Source of the DNA: Arthrobacter sp. NicSoilC5
GTDB taxonomy: Bacteria > Actinomycetota > Actinomycetes > Actinomycetales > Micrococcaceae
Assembly (NCBI RefSeq): GCF_019977395.1
Contig: NZ_AP024660.1
Location: forward strand, 2,108,001 to 2,172,000
Direction: 5' to 3'
DNA: 64,000 bases
Made by a program: the position numbers and the translations under genes. Below the pieces are notes generated by a model, which made no database searches, was not told the origin of the DNA, and saw nothing but the letters and a program-made list of their open reading frames with translations. Shown here piece by piece: positions 24,205 to 30,727 of the stretch (position 1 is its first letter; every line of letters begins with the position of its first letter).

Positions 24205-24885
24205 CTAGGCTCCAGGGGTGCTGGCGGCACCGGGAAGAAGGGACGCCGCGGGTTCGCTGTACTCGACCCGCACCAGCGAGCCGTCGTCGTCGAAAACCAG
24301 GGACGTGACGGATGTCAGGGTGCACTCGCGCTTGCGCGGGTCATGCCACAGCGGCCGGCCCTCCGCGCTCAGCCGTGCCGCCCAAATGGGCAGCTGGTGG
24401 CTGACCAGGATGGCCTCAGGGCCTGCGGCGCCGAAGTCGCCGGCAGCCAGTTCGATAGCCTTCAGCCGGGCGTCCTGGACGGCAGCCGCCACCCTCGCGG
24501 CCTGCTGCTTGTACGGCTCGCCCCATGACGGGCGCAGCGGGTTGACCAGGCGCGGCCAGTGCCTCGGCCGGCGGAGTTCGGCTTTGGTGACCTTCATGCC
24601 CTCGAAGTAGTTTTCCGCTTCGATGATGCGCCCGTCGGTGTGGATCTGCAGGTGCAGCGCCTCCGACGTCGGCCGCGCGGTTTCCTGCGCACGGTCCAGC
24701 GGCGAGGCGGCCAGGTAGGTGATCCGGGCGCCGCCCGCGGCACGCTCGCGGAAGTGTTCGGCAAGCATCCGGGCCATCTCCTGCCCCAGTTCGGAGAGGT
24801 GGAATTCCGGGAGCCGTCCGTAGAGAACGCCGTCGGGATTGTGGACCTCGCCGTGGCGGAGCAGATGGACAGTGGCTTGGGGCAT
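24205..24885 (-). CDS. Histidine phosphatase family protein
   Basis: A 226-residue phosphoglycerate-mutase-like enzyme. The phosphorylated His is in LLRHGEVHNPDG (residues 8-19). A second conserved His lies in SHQLPIW and the typical Arg in ASPLDRAQETA. Substrate unknown: the family covers mutases, phosphatases of small molecules and regulators. First gene of the tlpA-ccdA-resB-ccsB operon, but no biochemical link to cytochrome maturation is established. No clear ribosome-binding site precedes the ATG. Confidence 0.88.
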   Translation of the reverse strand: MPQATVHLLRHGEVHNPDGVLYGRLPEFHLSELGQEMARMLAEHFRERAAGGARITYLAASPLDRAQETARPTSEALHLQIHTDGRIIEAENYFEGMKVTKAELRRPRHWPRLVNPLRPSWGEPYKQQAARVAAAVQDARLKAIELAAGDFGAAGPEAILVSHQLPIWAARLSAEGRPLWHDPRKRECTLTSVTSLVFDDDGSLVRVEYSEPAASLLPGAASTPGA

Positions 24886-25031
24886 GTTTACCAGTTTCTC
24901 AAAGATGGCGTGCGATCCGAAATCTTCCGCACGTGCTTTCTACAAAGAGTAGAACTCAAGTTTCTGAAGAAATGTTCCGAAACCGGGAACAAAAGATGCA
25001 AACGCATGTTTATACTGGATGCAGCAAGTTA

Positions 25032-25045
25032 GTTGAGACTTCAAC
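25032..25045 (+). promoter_or_regulatory. Candidate MarR-type operator before the YceI gene
   Basis: GTTGAGACTTCAAC is a near-palindrome with 5-bp arms GTTGA/TCAAC. It lies 55 nt before the YceI start and just after a TATACT element (25011-25016). MarR-family sites often have this TTGA...TCAA form. No MarR gene lies in the window, so the regulator is unidentified. Confidence 0.4.
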
Positions 25046-25099
25046 CGATGAAGGTTCAACCCCCCGACCCGAGCAGCATTCACACCAAGGAGCAACATC

Positions 25100-25648
25100 A
25101 TGGCACTTCCCGCAGACGTCACCACCGGCACCTGGACCCTGGACAACTCCCACAGCGAGATCGGCTTCACCGTCCGCCACGCGGGCATCAGCAAGGTCCG
25201 CGGCCAGTTCAAGGAAGCCGAGGCCACCCTGGACCTCGCCGAGAACGTGGCCGACTCCAAGGTCAACGCCACCATCAAGACCGCCAGCTTCGACTCCGGC
25301 GACGTCAACCGCGACGGCCACGTCCGCGGCGAAGACTTCTTCGACGTCGAGAAGTTCCCGGAAATCTCCTTCGTTTCCAACTCGATCGTCCCCAAGGGCG
25401 ATGCCTACGAACTCCAGGGCGACCTCACCATCAAGGGCGTCACCCGTCCCGTGGCCCTTGAGACCGAACTCCACGGTGTGGCCGTCGATCCCTTCGGCAA
25501 CACCCGCGCCGGCCTCACCGCCGAAACCACCATCAGCCGCAAGGACTTCGGCCTGACCTGGAACGCCGTCCTCGAGGCCGGCGGCGTGCTGGTCAGCGAC
25601 AAGGTTGCCATCAACCTGGAACTGGCCTTCATCGCCCCCGCAGCATAA
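25100..25648 (+). CDS. YceI family protein
   Basis: A 182-residue lipocalin-like protein: TWTLDNSHSEIGFTVRHAGI at the start, then VRGEDFFDVEKFPEISFVS and LTIKGVTRPVALE, all hallmark YceI segments. The beta-barrel binds isoprenoid-type lipids in structurally studied members. There is no signal peptide, so it is cytoplasmic here, unlike periplasmic E. coli YceI. AAGGAG at 25087-25092 precedes the ATG. The gene is monocistronic with a strong terminator after it, and the possible MarR operator upstream suggests inducible expression. Confidence 0.92.
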   Translation: MALPADVTTGTWTLDNSHSEIGFTVRHAGISKVRGQFKEAEATLDLAENVADSKVNATIKTASFDSGDVNRDGHVRGEDFFDVEKFPEISFVSNSIVPKGDAYELQGDLTIKGVTRPVALETELHGVAVDPFGNTRAGLTAETTISRKDFGLTWNAVLEAGGVLVSDKVAINLELAFIAPAA

Positions 25649-25659
25649 GTTTCCCCGTT

Positions 25660-25708
25660 CACGGCACCCCGGTACCAGGCCATCCCGGCCCGGTACCGGG
25701 GTGCCGTG
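25660..25708 (+). terminator. Strong intrinsic terminator after the YceI gene
   Basis: CACGGCACCCCGGTACC (25660-25676) pairs perfectly with 25692-25708 over 17 bp with a 15-nt loop, followed by TTTAA. Confidence 0.85.
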
Positions 25709-25881
25709 TTTAACCAAGGGCCTTTCCCCCGGGTTCACCTGCCGGCCGCGGGCGTGGATCCCGCCTGAATCACCCACAACGCCACCCGCCGGGGGTACGG
25801 TGGACTTAAGCCACGCTGGGGGGAAGGCTGAGGACCGATTCCCGGCAGCCTACCTGGATCCCGACCTGCAGAAGGAACGCC

Positions 25882-26709
25882 ATGAGTACTCCTCCCGTCC
25901 CGCCTCCCGCGCCCCAAGACCCCCACTCCGGCAATGGCCAGCCAGGGAACGGCCAGTCCGGCAGCCAGCAGCCCGGACCACAGCAGCCCCGCTACGGCCA
26001 GAACGCGCCGCAGTATGGCCAGAACGCTCCCCAGTACGGGCAGAACCAGCCCCAGTACGGTTCCCAGCCGCCCGCAGCGCCGCAGTACGGGCAAAACGCG
26101 CCGCAGTACGGTTCCCCGTACGGGCAGAACGCTCCGCAGGCCCCGGGCTACGGCCAGAATGCACCCCAGTACGGGCAGTCGCCGTATGGCCAGTCCCCTT
26201 ACGGCCAGTACCCCTCGGAGCAGCCGCAGCCGGCCGGAAGCAACGGCGTCCCCCAGCTGGTGAACATCGCATTCTGGCTGCTGATCGCTGCCACCGCGAT
26301 CTACGTCATCTCCATCCTCGTCAACCTCACCCAGCTGGATGCCCCGCAGTTCCGGCAGGAATTTGAACAGCAGGTCCGGGCCAGCGGGGCGGACATCACC
26401 TACGACGACATCAAGCCCTTCATCGCCGGCTCCCTGGTGGTCTTTGGCATCATCGGCGCCGCCCTCTACCTGCTGGTGGCCTTCTTCATCCGCAAGGGCA
26501 AGAACTGGGCACGCATCCTGGGAACCGTCTTTGCTGCACTGTCGGTCTTCGGCCTGTTCGGAATCCCCTCCTTTGCAACGATCGGGACCGTCCTGGGGAT
26601 CGCCGCCATCGTCCTGCTCTACCTCCCTGCCGCTGCCCCCTACTTCCGGAAGCAGCAGCCCTTCGCCAACCCGTATTCCGGTGGCTTCGGCAACCCTTAC
26701 GGGCGCTGA
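25882..26709 (+). CDS. PQYGQN-repeat membrane protein
   Basis: A 275-residue protein. Residues 1-115 are low-complexity with repeated PQYGQNAPQYGQN-like units, rich in Gln, Pro, Tyr, Gly and Asn. Then come a hydrophobic helix (VNIAFWLLIAATAIYVISIL), a short charged loop, and two or three more helices ending in a cytoplasmic NPYSGGFGNPYGR tail. Such Tyr/Pro/Gln-rich N-termini occur in many actinobacterial membrane proteins of unknown role and may drive clustering. AAGGAACGCC precedes the ATG. Function not recognised. Confidence 0.75.
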   Translation: MSTPPVPPPAPQDPHSGNGQPGNGQSGSQQPGPQQPRYGQNAPQYGQNAPQYGQNQPQYGSQPPAAPQYGQNAPQYGSPYGQNAPQAPGYGQNAPQYGQSPYGQSPYGQYPSEQPQPAGSNGVPQLVNIAFWLLIAATAIYVISILVNLTQLDAPQFRQEFEQQVRASGADITYDDIKPFIAGSLVVFGIIGAALYLLVAFFIRKGKNWARILGTVFAALSVFGLFGIPSFATIGTVLGIAAIVLLYLPAAAPYFRKQQPFANPYSGGFGNPYGR

Positions 26710-26730
26710 CCACCAACCACAGAACGCAAC

Positions 26731-26763
26731 GGCGGCCCGGGATGTCCAGCATCCCGGGCCGCC
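26731..26763. terminator. Bidirectional terminator between the membrane-protein gene and rex
   Basis: GGCGGCCCGGGATG pairs exactly with CATCCCGGGCCGCC around TCCAG. A CCTTTAAA sequence follows on the plus strand. It lies between two converging genes, 22 nt after one stop and 17 nt before the other. Confidence 0.8.
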
Positions 26764-26780
26764 GCCTTTAAACCGTGCCC

Positions 26781-27491
26781 CTAGGCTGTCTGCCCCGGCG
26801 CCTGCGCCCGCTGGGCGTGGTAGGCCAGGATCTGCAGCTCCGTGGCCATGTCCACCTTGCGGAGGTTGACCCCTTCCGGAACCTGGAGCATTACCGGTGC
26901 GAAGCTGAGCACGCTGTGCACGCCCGCCGCCACCACCCGGTCGCAGATGCCCTGCGCCACCGCCGCAGGAAGCGCCAGCACCACCATGTTGGCCCCGGTG
27001 CGGTGGAGGACGGTCTCAAGGTCCGCGACGTCGCTGACCCGCAGCCATCCCACCTCGTTGCCCACCACCATCTGGTCCGCGTCGAAGATGGCCACCACAT
27101 CGAAGCCACGCGATTCAAAGCCGCCGTAGCGTGCCAGCGCCTTGCCCAGGTTTCCGGCTCCGACGATGGCCACTTTCCAGTCATGCGTGAGCCCCAGGGC
27201 CGCGGCAATGTGGCGGCTGAGGTACTGGACCTCGTACCCTACTCCCCTGGTGCCGTAGGACCCCACGTGGGACAGGTCCTTGCGCAGCGTTGAGGAACTG
27301 ACGCCGGAGGCTTCCGCCAAAGAGTCAGAGGAGACGCGCTCAACACCCTCGGCCAGCAGCGTGTTCAGGGCCCGGAGGTACAGGGTCAACCGGGCCACGG
27401 CAGCAGGGGGAATTTGCTTTGCCGGTGCACCCGCGGCATCCGGGATGCCCGGGACAGGCTGGGACGTTGAATCCAAGGACGTCACTCGCAT
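26781..27491 (-). CDS. rex: Redox-sensing transcriptional repressor Rex
   Basis: A repressor of about 236 residues that reads the NADH/NAD+ ratio. The N-terminal winged helix includes VSSDSLAEASGVSSSTLRKD and LSHVGSYGTRGVGY. The Rossmann domain begins VAIVGAGNLGKALARYGGF and contains FDADQMVVGNEVGWLRV. Two starts compete. The ATG at 27491 touches the GGGGG run (27492-27496), while the GTG at 27485 stands 6 nt from that run, a normal spacing, and removes only two residues; GTG may be the real start. It follows a glutaredoxin gene by 4 nt, a natural redox pairing. The open frame extends upstream past 27491 but is spurious. Confidence 0.93.
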   Translation of the reverse strand: MRVTSLDSTSQPVPGIPDAAGAPAKQIPPAAVARLTLYLRALNTLLAEGVERVSSDSLAEASGVSSSTLRKDLSHVGSYGTRGVGYEVQYLSRHIAAALGLTHDWKVAIVGAGNLGKALARYGGFESRGFDVVAIFDADQMVVGNEVGWLRVSDVADLETVLHRTGANMVVLALPAAVAQGICDRVVAAGVHSVLSFAPVMLQVPEGVNLRKVDMATELQILAYHAQRAQAPGQTA

Positions 27492-27495
27492 CCCC

Positions 27496-27750
27496 CTAAT
27501 TGGCCATGGCGCGCTGCAGGACGCGTTCCAGCCGGGCTTCGTCGATCTTCCAGAAGTCGCGCTGCACCCCGTCAACCAGGACCACGGGGATCTCTTCGGC
27601 GTAACGCTCCCGCAGTTCGGGCTGGTTGTCCACCAACTCTTCGCTCCAGGTAAGGCCCAACGAGGCAGTGACCCGGCCGACGGCGTCGCGCGCCTCCTCG
27701 CAAAGGTGGCAGTCAGCTTTGGTGACCAGGACGACGCGGGGGGTAGCCAT
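27496..27750 (-). CDS. Glutaredoxin-family protein
   Basis: An 84-residue thioredoxin-fold protein with the redox motif CHLCEEA near residue 15 (VTKADCHLCEEARDAVG) and the cis-Pro segment EEIPVVLVDG. This is the DUF836/glutaredoxin-like group. It probably reduces disulfides with a low-molecular-weight thiol, which in actinobacteria would be mycothiol. It is immediately upstream of rex and likely co-transcribed. Confidence 0.88.
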   Translation of the reverse strand: MATPRVVLVTKADCHLCEEARDAVGRVTASLGLTWSEELVDNQPELRERYAEEIPVVLVDGVQRDFWKIDEARLERVLQRAMAN

Positions 27751-27815
27751 GGCTTAACGGTATCGCCGTTCGCGCCGTGCGGGTGACGCCGACGGCGGCC
27801 AGCGGGTGGATTGAC

Positions 27816-27821
27816 TAGACT
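27816..27821 (+). promoter_or_regulatory. -10 element TAGACT of a probable leaderless promoter
   Basis: TAGACT is followed by 7 nt (CAAGTCC) and the ATG at 27829; no ribosome-binding site is present. Confidence 0.5.
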
Positions 27822-27828
27822 CAAGTCC

Positions 27829-28647
27829 ATGCCCGAGGAGAAATACGTCGCCGTCGTCACGCGGCCGGTTGCTGCGCCGCAGCCCGGTGAAGCGGCGTTT
27901 TTCGATGTGGACAATACTTTGATGCGCGGGGCCAGCCTCTTCCACGTGGCGCGGAAGATGCACCAGCGCGGCGCGTTCACCCTGGCCCAGGCGGCCGGAT
28001 TCGCGTGGAAGCAGTTCAAGTTCGTGGCGCGCGGTGAGAATATCGACGACGTCCATGCGGTCCGTGATTCGGCCCTGACGCTGGCCGCCGGCATCACCGT
28101 TGACGACATCAAGGCCCTCGGCGAAGAAGTCTACGACGAGATGATCGCATCGCGGATCTGGCCCGGCGCCAAGGCGTTGGCGGAACAGCACCTGCGGGTG
28201 GGCCGCCGCGTCTGGCTGGTGACGGCCACCCCCATCGAAGTGGCAACAGTCATCTCCACCCGGCTGGGGCTGACCGGAGCGCTCGGGACAGTAGGTGAGG
28301 TGTCGGACGGCATGTACACCGGGCGCCTGGTGGGGGACATCCTGCACGGCTCGGCCAAAGCCGTAGCGGTCCAGGGAATTGCGGACCAGGAGGGCCTGGA
28401 CCTCAAGCGCTGCTGGGCGTACAGCGATTCCTACAACGACGTGCCGCTGCTGTCACTGGTGGGACACCCCGTGGCCATCAACCCGGACGCCAAGCTTCGC
28501 CGGCACGCCCGGGACCGGAACTGGCCCGTTTATGACTTCCGCGCGGGCCGCCGCGCTGCCACGCTGGGCCTCAAGGCAGCAACCTTCGGCGGTGCTGTCT
28601 ACGGCCTCTGGAAGGGCTTCGCCCGCATCCGCGGTCCCCGGGCATAA
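27829..28647 (+). CDS. HAD-IB family phosphatase (SerB-like)
   Basis: A HAD hydrolase of about 272 residues. Motif I is FFDVDNTLMRG (nucleophile DxDxT), motif II VTATPIEVA, motif III the Lys in SAKAVAVQGIADQEGLDL, and motif IV SYNDVPLL. The subclass resembles phosphoserine-phosphatase-like HAD-IB enzymes; many bacterial members act on lysophosphatidate-type or sugar phosphates, so the substrate is open. The ATG at 27829 is preferred over a TTG at 27811 because the latter would lie inside the promoter. Confidence 0.88.
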   Translation: MPEEKYVAVVTRPVAAPQPGEAAFFDVDNTLMRGASLFHVARKMHQRGAFTLAQAAGFAWKQFKFVARGENIDDVHAVRDSALTLAAGITVDDIKALGEEVYDEMIASRIWPGAKALAEQHLRVGRRVWLVTATPIEVATVISTRLGLTGALGTVGEVSDGMYTGRLVGDILHGSAKAVAVQGIADQEGLDLKRCWAYSDSYNDVPLLSLVGHPVAINPDAKLRRHARDRNWPVYDFRAGRRAATLGLKAATFGGAVYGLWKGFARIRGPRA

Positions 28648-28696
28648 AACACCCTGCCGCAGCCAAAAGCCTGCAGTCTAAACCCTGACGACAAAA

Positions 28697-28731
28697 AAAT
28701 GCCCGCCGCCTTTGGAAGGCGACGGGCATTT
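28697..28731 (-). terminator. Intrinsic terminator after the bS22 gene
   Basis: A 14-bp stem with one C:A mismatch (28697-28710 with 28718-28731), loop TTTGGAA. On the minus strand it runs into seven T residues (complement of A at 28693-28699), a strong terminator for the ribosomal-protein gene. The plus-strand side also ends in TTT. Confidence 0.85.
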
Positions 28732-28751
28732 CCACGCTGTTCGAAGTATCT

Positions 28752-28850
28752 CTACTTCTTGTTGCGGCGCTGGTGACGGGTCTTGCGAAGCAACTTGCGG
28801 TGCTTCTTCTTGGCCATACGCTTGCGACGCTTCTTGATAACTGAACCCAC
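28752..28850 (-). CDS. Small basic ribosomal protein bS22 (AURKAIP1/COX24 domain)
   Basis: A 32-residue, extremely basic protein with Lys/Arg-rich segments KKRRKRMAKKKHRKLLRKTR and a C-terminal HQRRNKK. This matches the AURKAIP1/COX24-type peptide found in actinobacterial 30S subunits and named bS22. The start is GTG at 28850 with AGGAA 5 nt upstream; the stop TAG is at 28754-28752. It is too short for ordinary gene-length cut-offs. It sits downstream of a small HTH gene in the same direction, a neighbourhood widely seen in actinobacteria. Confidence 0.92.
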   Translation of the reverse strand: MGSVIKKRRKRMAKKKHRKLLRKTRHQRRNKK

Positions 28851-29001
28851 GAAAGTTCCTTACAAACTAGATGCAGTACCTGCCTGATGGGGAATGTCCG
28901 CGGACAAAGCTACGAACTGAACAACTGACAGATTCTTACAATGACGTAAAACGTTCCTTAACAGGGTACCGCTTATCGGGGGCGGCTCGGGACAGGCCGC
29001 C

Positions 29002-29214
29002 TCAGGCGGTCTCGGTGTGGCCGTCCACAACAGCACCTTTGAGGTACTGTTCGACGGCGTTTTCGGGGACACGGTAGGAGCGGCCGAAGCGCACCGCGGG
29101 CATTTCGCCTGAGTGAACCAGGCGGTAAACAGTCATTTTGGAGACGCGCATGACCTCGGCCACTTCAGCCACGGTCAGGAACTTCGCGTTGGAGAAGTTC
29201 TGTTCTGCCGACAT
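29002..29214 (-). CDS. Excisionase-type helix-turn-helix DNA-binding protein
   Basis: A 70-residue protein. The MerR/excisionase-like winged helix FLTVAEVAEVMRVSKMTVYR is followed by LVHSGEMPAVRFGRSYRVPE, and the protein ends in an acidic tail. No integrase or phage gene lies nearby, so this is a chromosomal regulator rather than a true excisionase. The ATG at 29214 is preferred because AAGGAA lies 9 nt upstream. It precedes the bS22 gene by 151 nt in the same direction. Confidence 0.88.
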   Translation of the reverse strand: MSAEQNFSNAKFLTVAEVAEVMRVSKMTVYRLVHSGEMPAVRFGRSYRVPENAVEQYLKGAVVDGHTETA

Positions 29215-29368
29215 TTCCCTATTTTCCTTTGCTGACGGATGGACAACAGTGACCCCAGGTACGTGCCAATGCGGTGTTCCGATGCTGAGCCATCCACCAA
29301 CCACCTAAACAGATACTCTAGATGTTCATGTGGCAGATGTGAAAGTAGTGTTTCCCCTATTTCGCCCC

Positions 29369-30484
29369 CTAATTCGAGGCCCGGCGCTTCCGTGCCGACG
29401 CCGCCAGCTGCTCCAGGACTGACGCGGAAACATCCCAGTCCATGCAGGCGTCGGTAACGCTCTGGCCGTAGACCAGTTCCGCCCGTCCCGCGGCGTGTTC
29501 CGCAACGTCAAGGTTCTGGGCGCCGCCCACCAGGAAGCTTTCCAGCATCACACCGGCCACTGCCCGGGCCGCTGCGCCGCCTTCCTCAAGCTGGGCACCG
29601 ATCTCCAGCGCCACCTCAGCCTGCCGGTGGTGGCTCTTGCCGCTGTTGGCGTGGCTCGCATCAACGATCAGGCGGGGGTTGAGCCCCTTGCCCGCCAGTT
29701 CGGTGGAGGCGCGTTCCACATCGGCCGCCGAGTAGTTGGGGCCCTTCCGGCCGCCGCGGAGGATGACGTGCGTGTCGGGGTTTCCTGCCGTTGCCACCAG
29801 CGCGGCCCGGCCTTCGCCGTCGATCCCCAGGAAGGCCTGGGCCGCCGCGGCGGCACCGCAGGCATCGATGGCAACCTGCAGGCCGCCGTCGGTCCCGTTC
29901 TTGAAGCCAATGGGCATGGAGAGCCCGGAAGCCAGCTGGCGGTGGATCTGGCTCTCGGTGGTGCGGGCACCGATGGCTCCCCAGGAGATCAGGTCCGCCA
30001 TGTACTGCGGGCTGATCGGCTCCAGGAATTCAGTGGCGGTGGGCAGGCCCAGCGCCGTGACCTGCTGCAGGAACTGCCTGGCGGTGCGCAGGCCGGTCAC
30101 CATGTCATGGCTGCCGTCCAGCCGCGGATCGTTGATCAGGCCCTTCCAGCCCACCGTGGTGCGCGGCTTCTCGAAGTAGGTCCGCATGACGATCAGCAGG
30201 TCTTCCTTGTGCTTCTCGGCCTGGCTGACCAGCCGGCGGGCGTACTCCAGCCCGGCCTTGGGATCGTGAATGGAGCAGGGGCCCACGATGACCAGCAGGC
30301 GGTCGTCCACGCCGTCCATGATGGCGCGCACTTCGTCGCGTCCGCGTTCGACGACGGCGGCCTCCCGGTCCCCCAGCGGCAGTTTGGTGAGAAGCGCCGA
30401 CGGGGCGGGCAGCGCAGTGAATTCGCTGACGCGCAGGTTGGACGTGGACTTGGTGGCGCTGGCGGCTGCTGTTGCGGTGCTCAT
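29369..30484 (-). CDS. aroG: 3-deoxy-7-phosphoheptulonate (DAHP) synthase, class I
   Basis: A 371-residue enzyme condensing phosphoenolpyruvate and erythrose-4-phosphate, the first step of aromatic amino-acid synthesis. Conserved segments are VGPCSIHDP, EFLEPISPQYMADLISWGAIGARTTESQ (read in two parts), the SGLSMPIGFKNGTDG loop, ILRGGRKGPNY and DASHANSGK. These place it in the AroF/AroG/AroH class, normally feedback-inhibited by an aromatic amino acid. Most other actinobacterial DAHP synthases are class II, so this is likely a second isoenzyme. AGGA lies 8 nt before the ATG. A 112-nt leader carries an aromatic-rich leader peptide and competing hairpins, indicating attenuation-type control. Confidence 0.95.
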   Translation of the reverse strand: MSTATAAASATKSTSNLRVSEFTALPAPSALLTKLPLGDREAAVVERGRDEVRAIMDGVDDRLLVIVGPCSIHDPKAGLEYARRLVSQAEKHKEDLLIVMRTYFEKPRTTVGWKGLINDPRLDGSHDMVTGLRTARQFLQQVTALGLPTATEFLEPISPQYMADLISWGAIGARTTESQIHRQLASGLSMPIGFKNGTDGGLQVAIDACGAAAAAQAFLGIDGEGRAALVATAGNPDTHVILRGGRKGPNYSAADVERASTELAGKGLNPRLIVDASHANSGKSHHRQAEVALEIGAQLEEGGAAARAVAGVMLESFLVGGAQNLDVAEHAAGRAELVYGQSVTDACMDWDVSASVLEQLAASARKRRASN

Positions 30485-30549
30485 GTTCGGGGTCCTGTTC
30501 CAGATGGGAAGCGGGCCCGGATTTCAGAACCCGCCGGAGAAACGGCGAA

Positions 30550-30631
30550 GGGCAGAGAATGATCTCTGCCCTGTTGGCTCTGAAGGAAGTTGGATGCGTG
30601 TCAGTTAGACGCGGGCCCCTCCAGAGCCAAC
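30550..30631 (-). promoter_or_regulatory. Attenuator-like competing hairpins upstream of DAHP synthase
   Basis: In transcript order: segment 1, GTTGGCTCTG (complement of 30622-30631), lies in the leader peptide just after its aromatic codons. Segment 2, CAGAGCCAAC (complement of 30573-30582), pairs with segment 1 over 10 bp. Segments 3/4 form hairpin GGGCAGAGA-TCAT-TCTCTGCCC (30571 to 30550). CAGAG occurs in both segments 2 and 3, and CTCTG in 1 and 4, so alternative pairings compete. A ribosome stalled at the aromatic codons would cover segment 1. No long U run follows hairpin 3/4, so termination may be weak or Rho-aided. Confidence 0.6.
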
Positions 30632-30660
30632 GAAAAATACGCATACCAACGGTTAGTCAT
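30601..30660 (-). CDS. Leader peptide MTNRWYAYFSLALEGPASN upstream of DAHP synthase
   Basis: A 19-codon open frame ending TGA, with Trp-Tyr-Ala-Tyr-Phe at residues 5-9, all three aromatic amino acids within five codons. It starts 7 nt after a TATGGT -10 element with a 17-nt spacer to TTGCGG, so the transcript would begin at or next to its ATG. It ends 116 nt before the aroG start. Its codons overlap segment 1 of the competing hairpins. This is the classical design of an amino-acid attenuator leader; expression is inferred. Confidence 0.65.
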   Translation of the reverse strand: MTNRWYAYFSLALEGPASN

Positions 30661-30667
30661 GGAAGAG

Positions 30668-30696
30668 ACCATAAACCCGGCACACGGCGGCCGCAA
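30668..30696 (-). promoter_or_regulatory. Promoter for the aroG leader: TTGCGG-17-TATGGT
   Basis: On the minus strand, -35 TTGCGG (complement of 30691-30696) and -10 TATGGT (complement of 30668-30673) are separated by exactly 17 nt. The leader-peptide ATG lies 7 nt downstream of the -10. Confidence 0.6.
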
Positions 30697-30727
30697 AATC
30701 GGTTGCGTCACATTCCGGCGCCGCAGC

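Noticed and set aside
25970-26220. Short near-regular DNA repeats that could look like a CRISPR array
   Set aside because: They encode in-frame PQYGQN units of the membrane protein at 25882; spacers are not unique and unit length varies.
27492-28112. Upstream extension of the rex frame
   Set aside because: It crosses the glutaredoxin gene and is antisense to the HAD gene; Rex proteins start near 27491.
30105-30644. A 179-codon minus-strand frame starting MRIFRWLWRG over the aroG leader
   Set aside because: It runs out of frame into aroG without a stop or ribosome-binding site. The overlapping WYAYF frame stops properly before the hairpins and fits the promoter.
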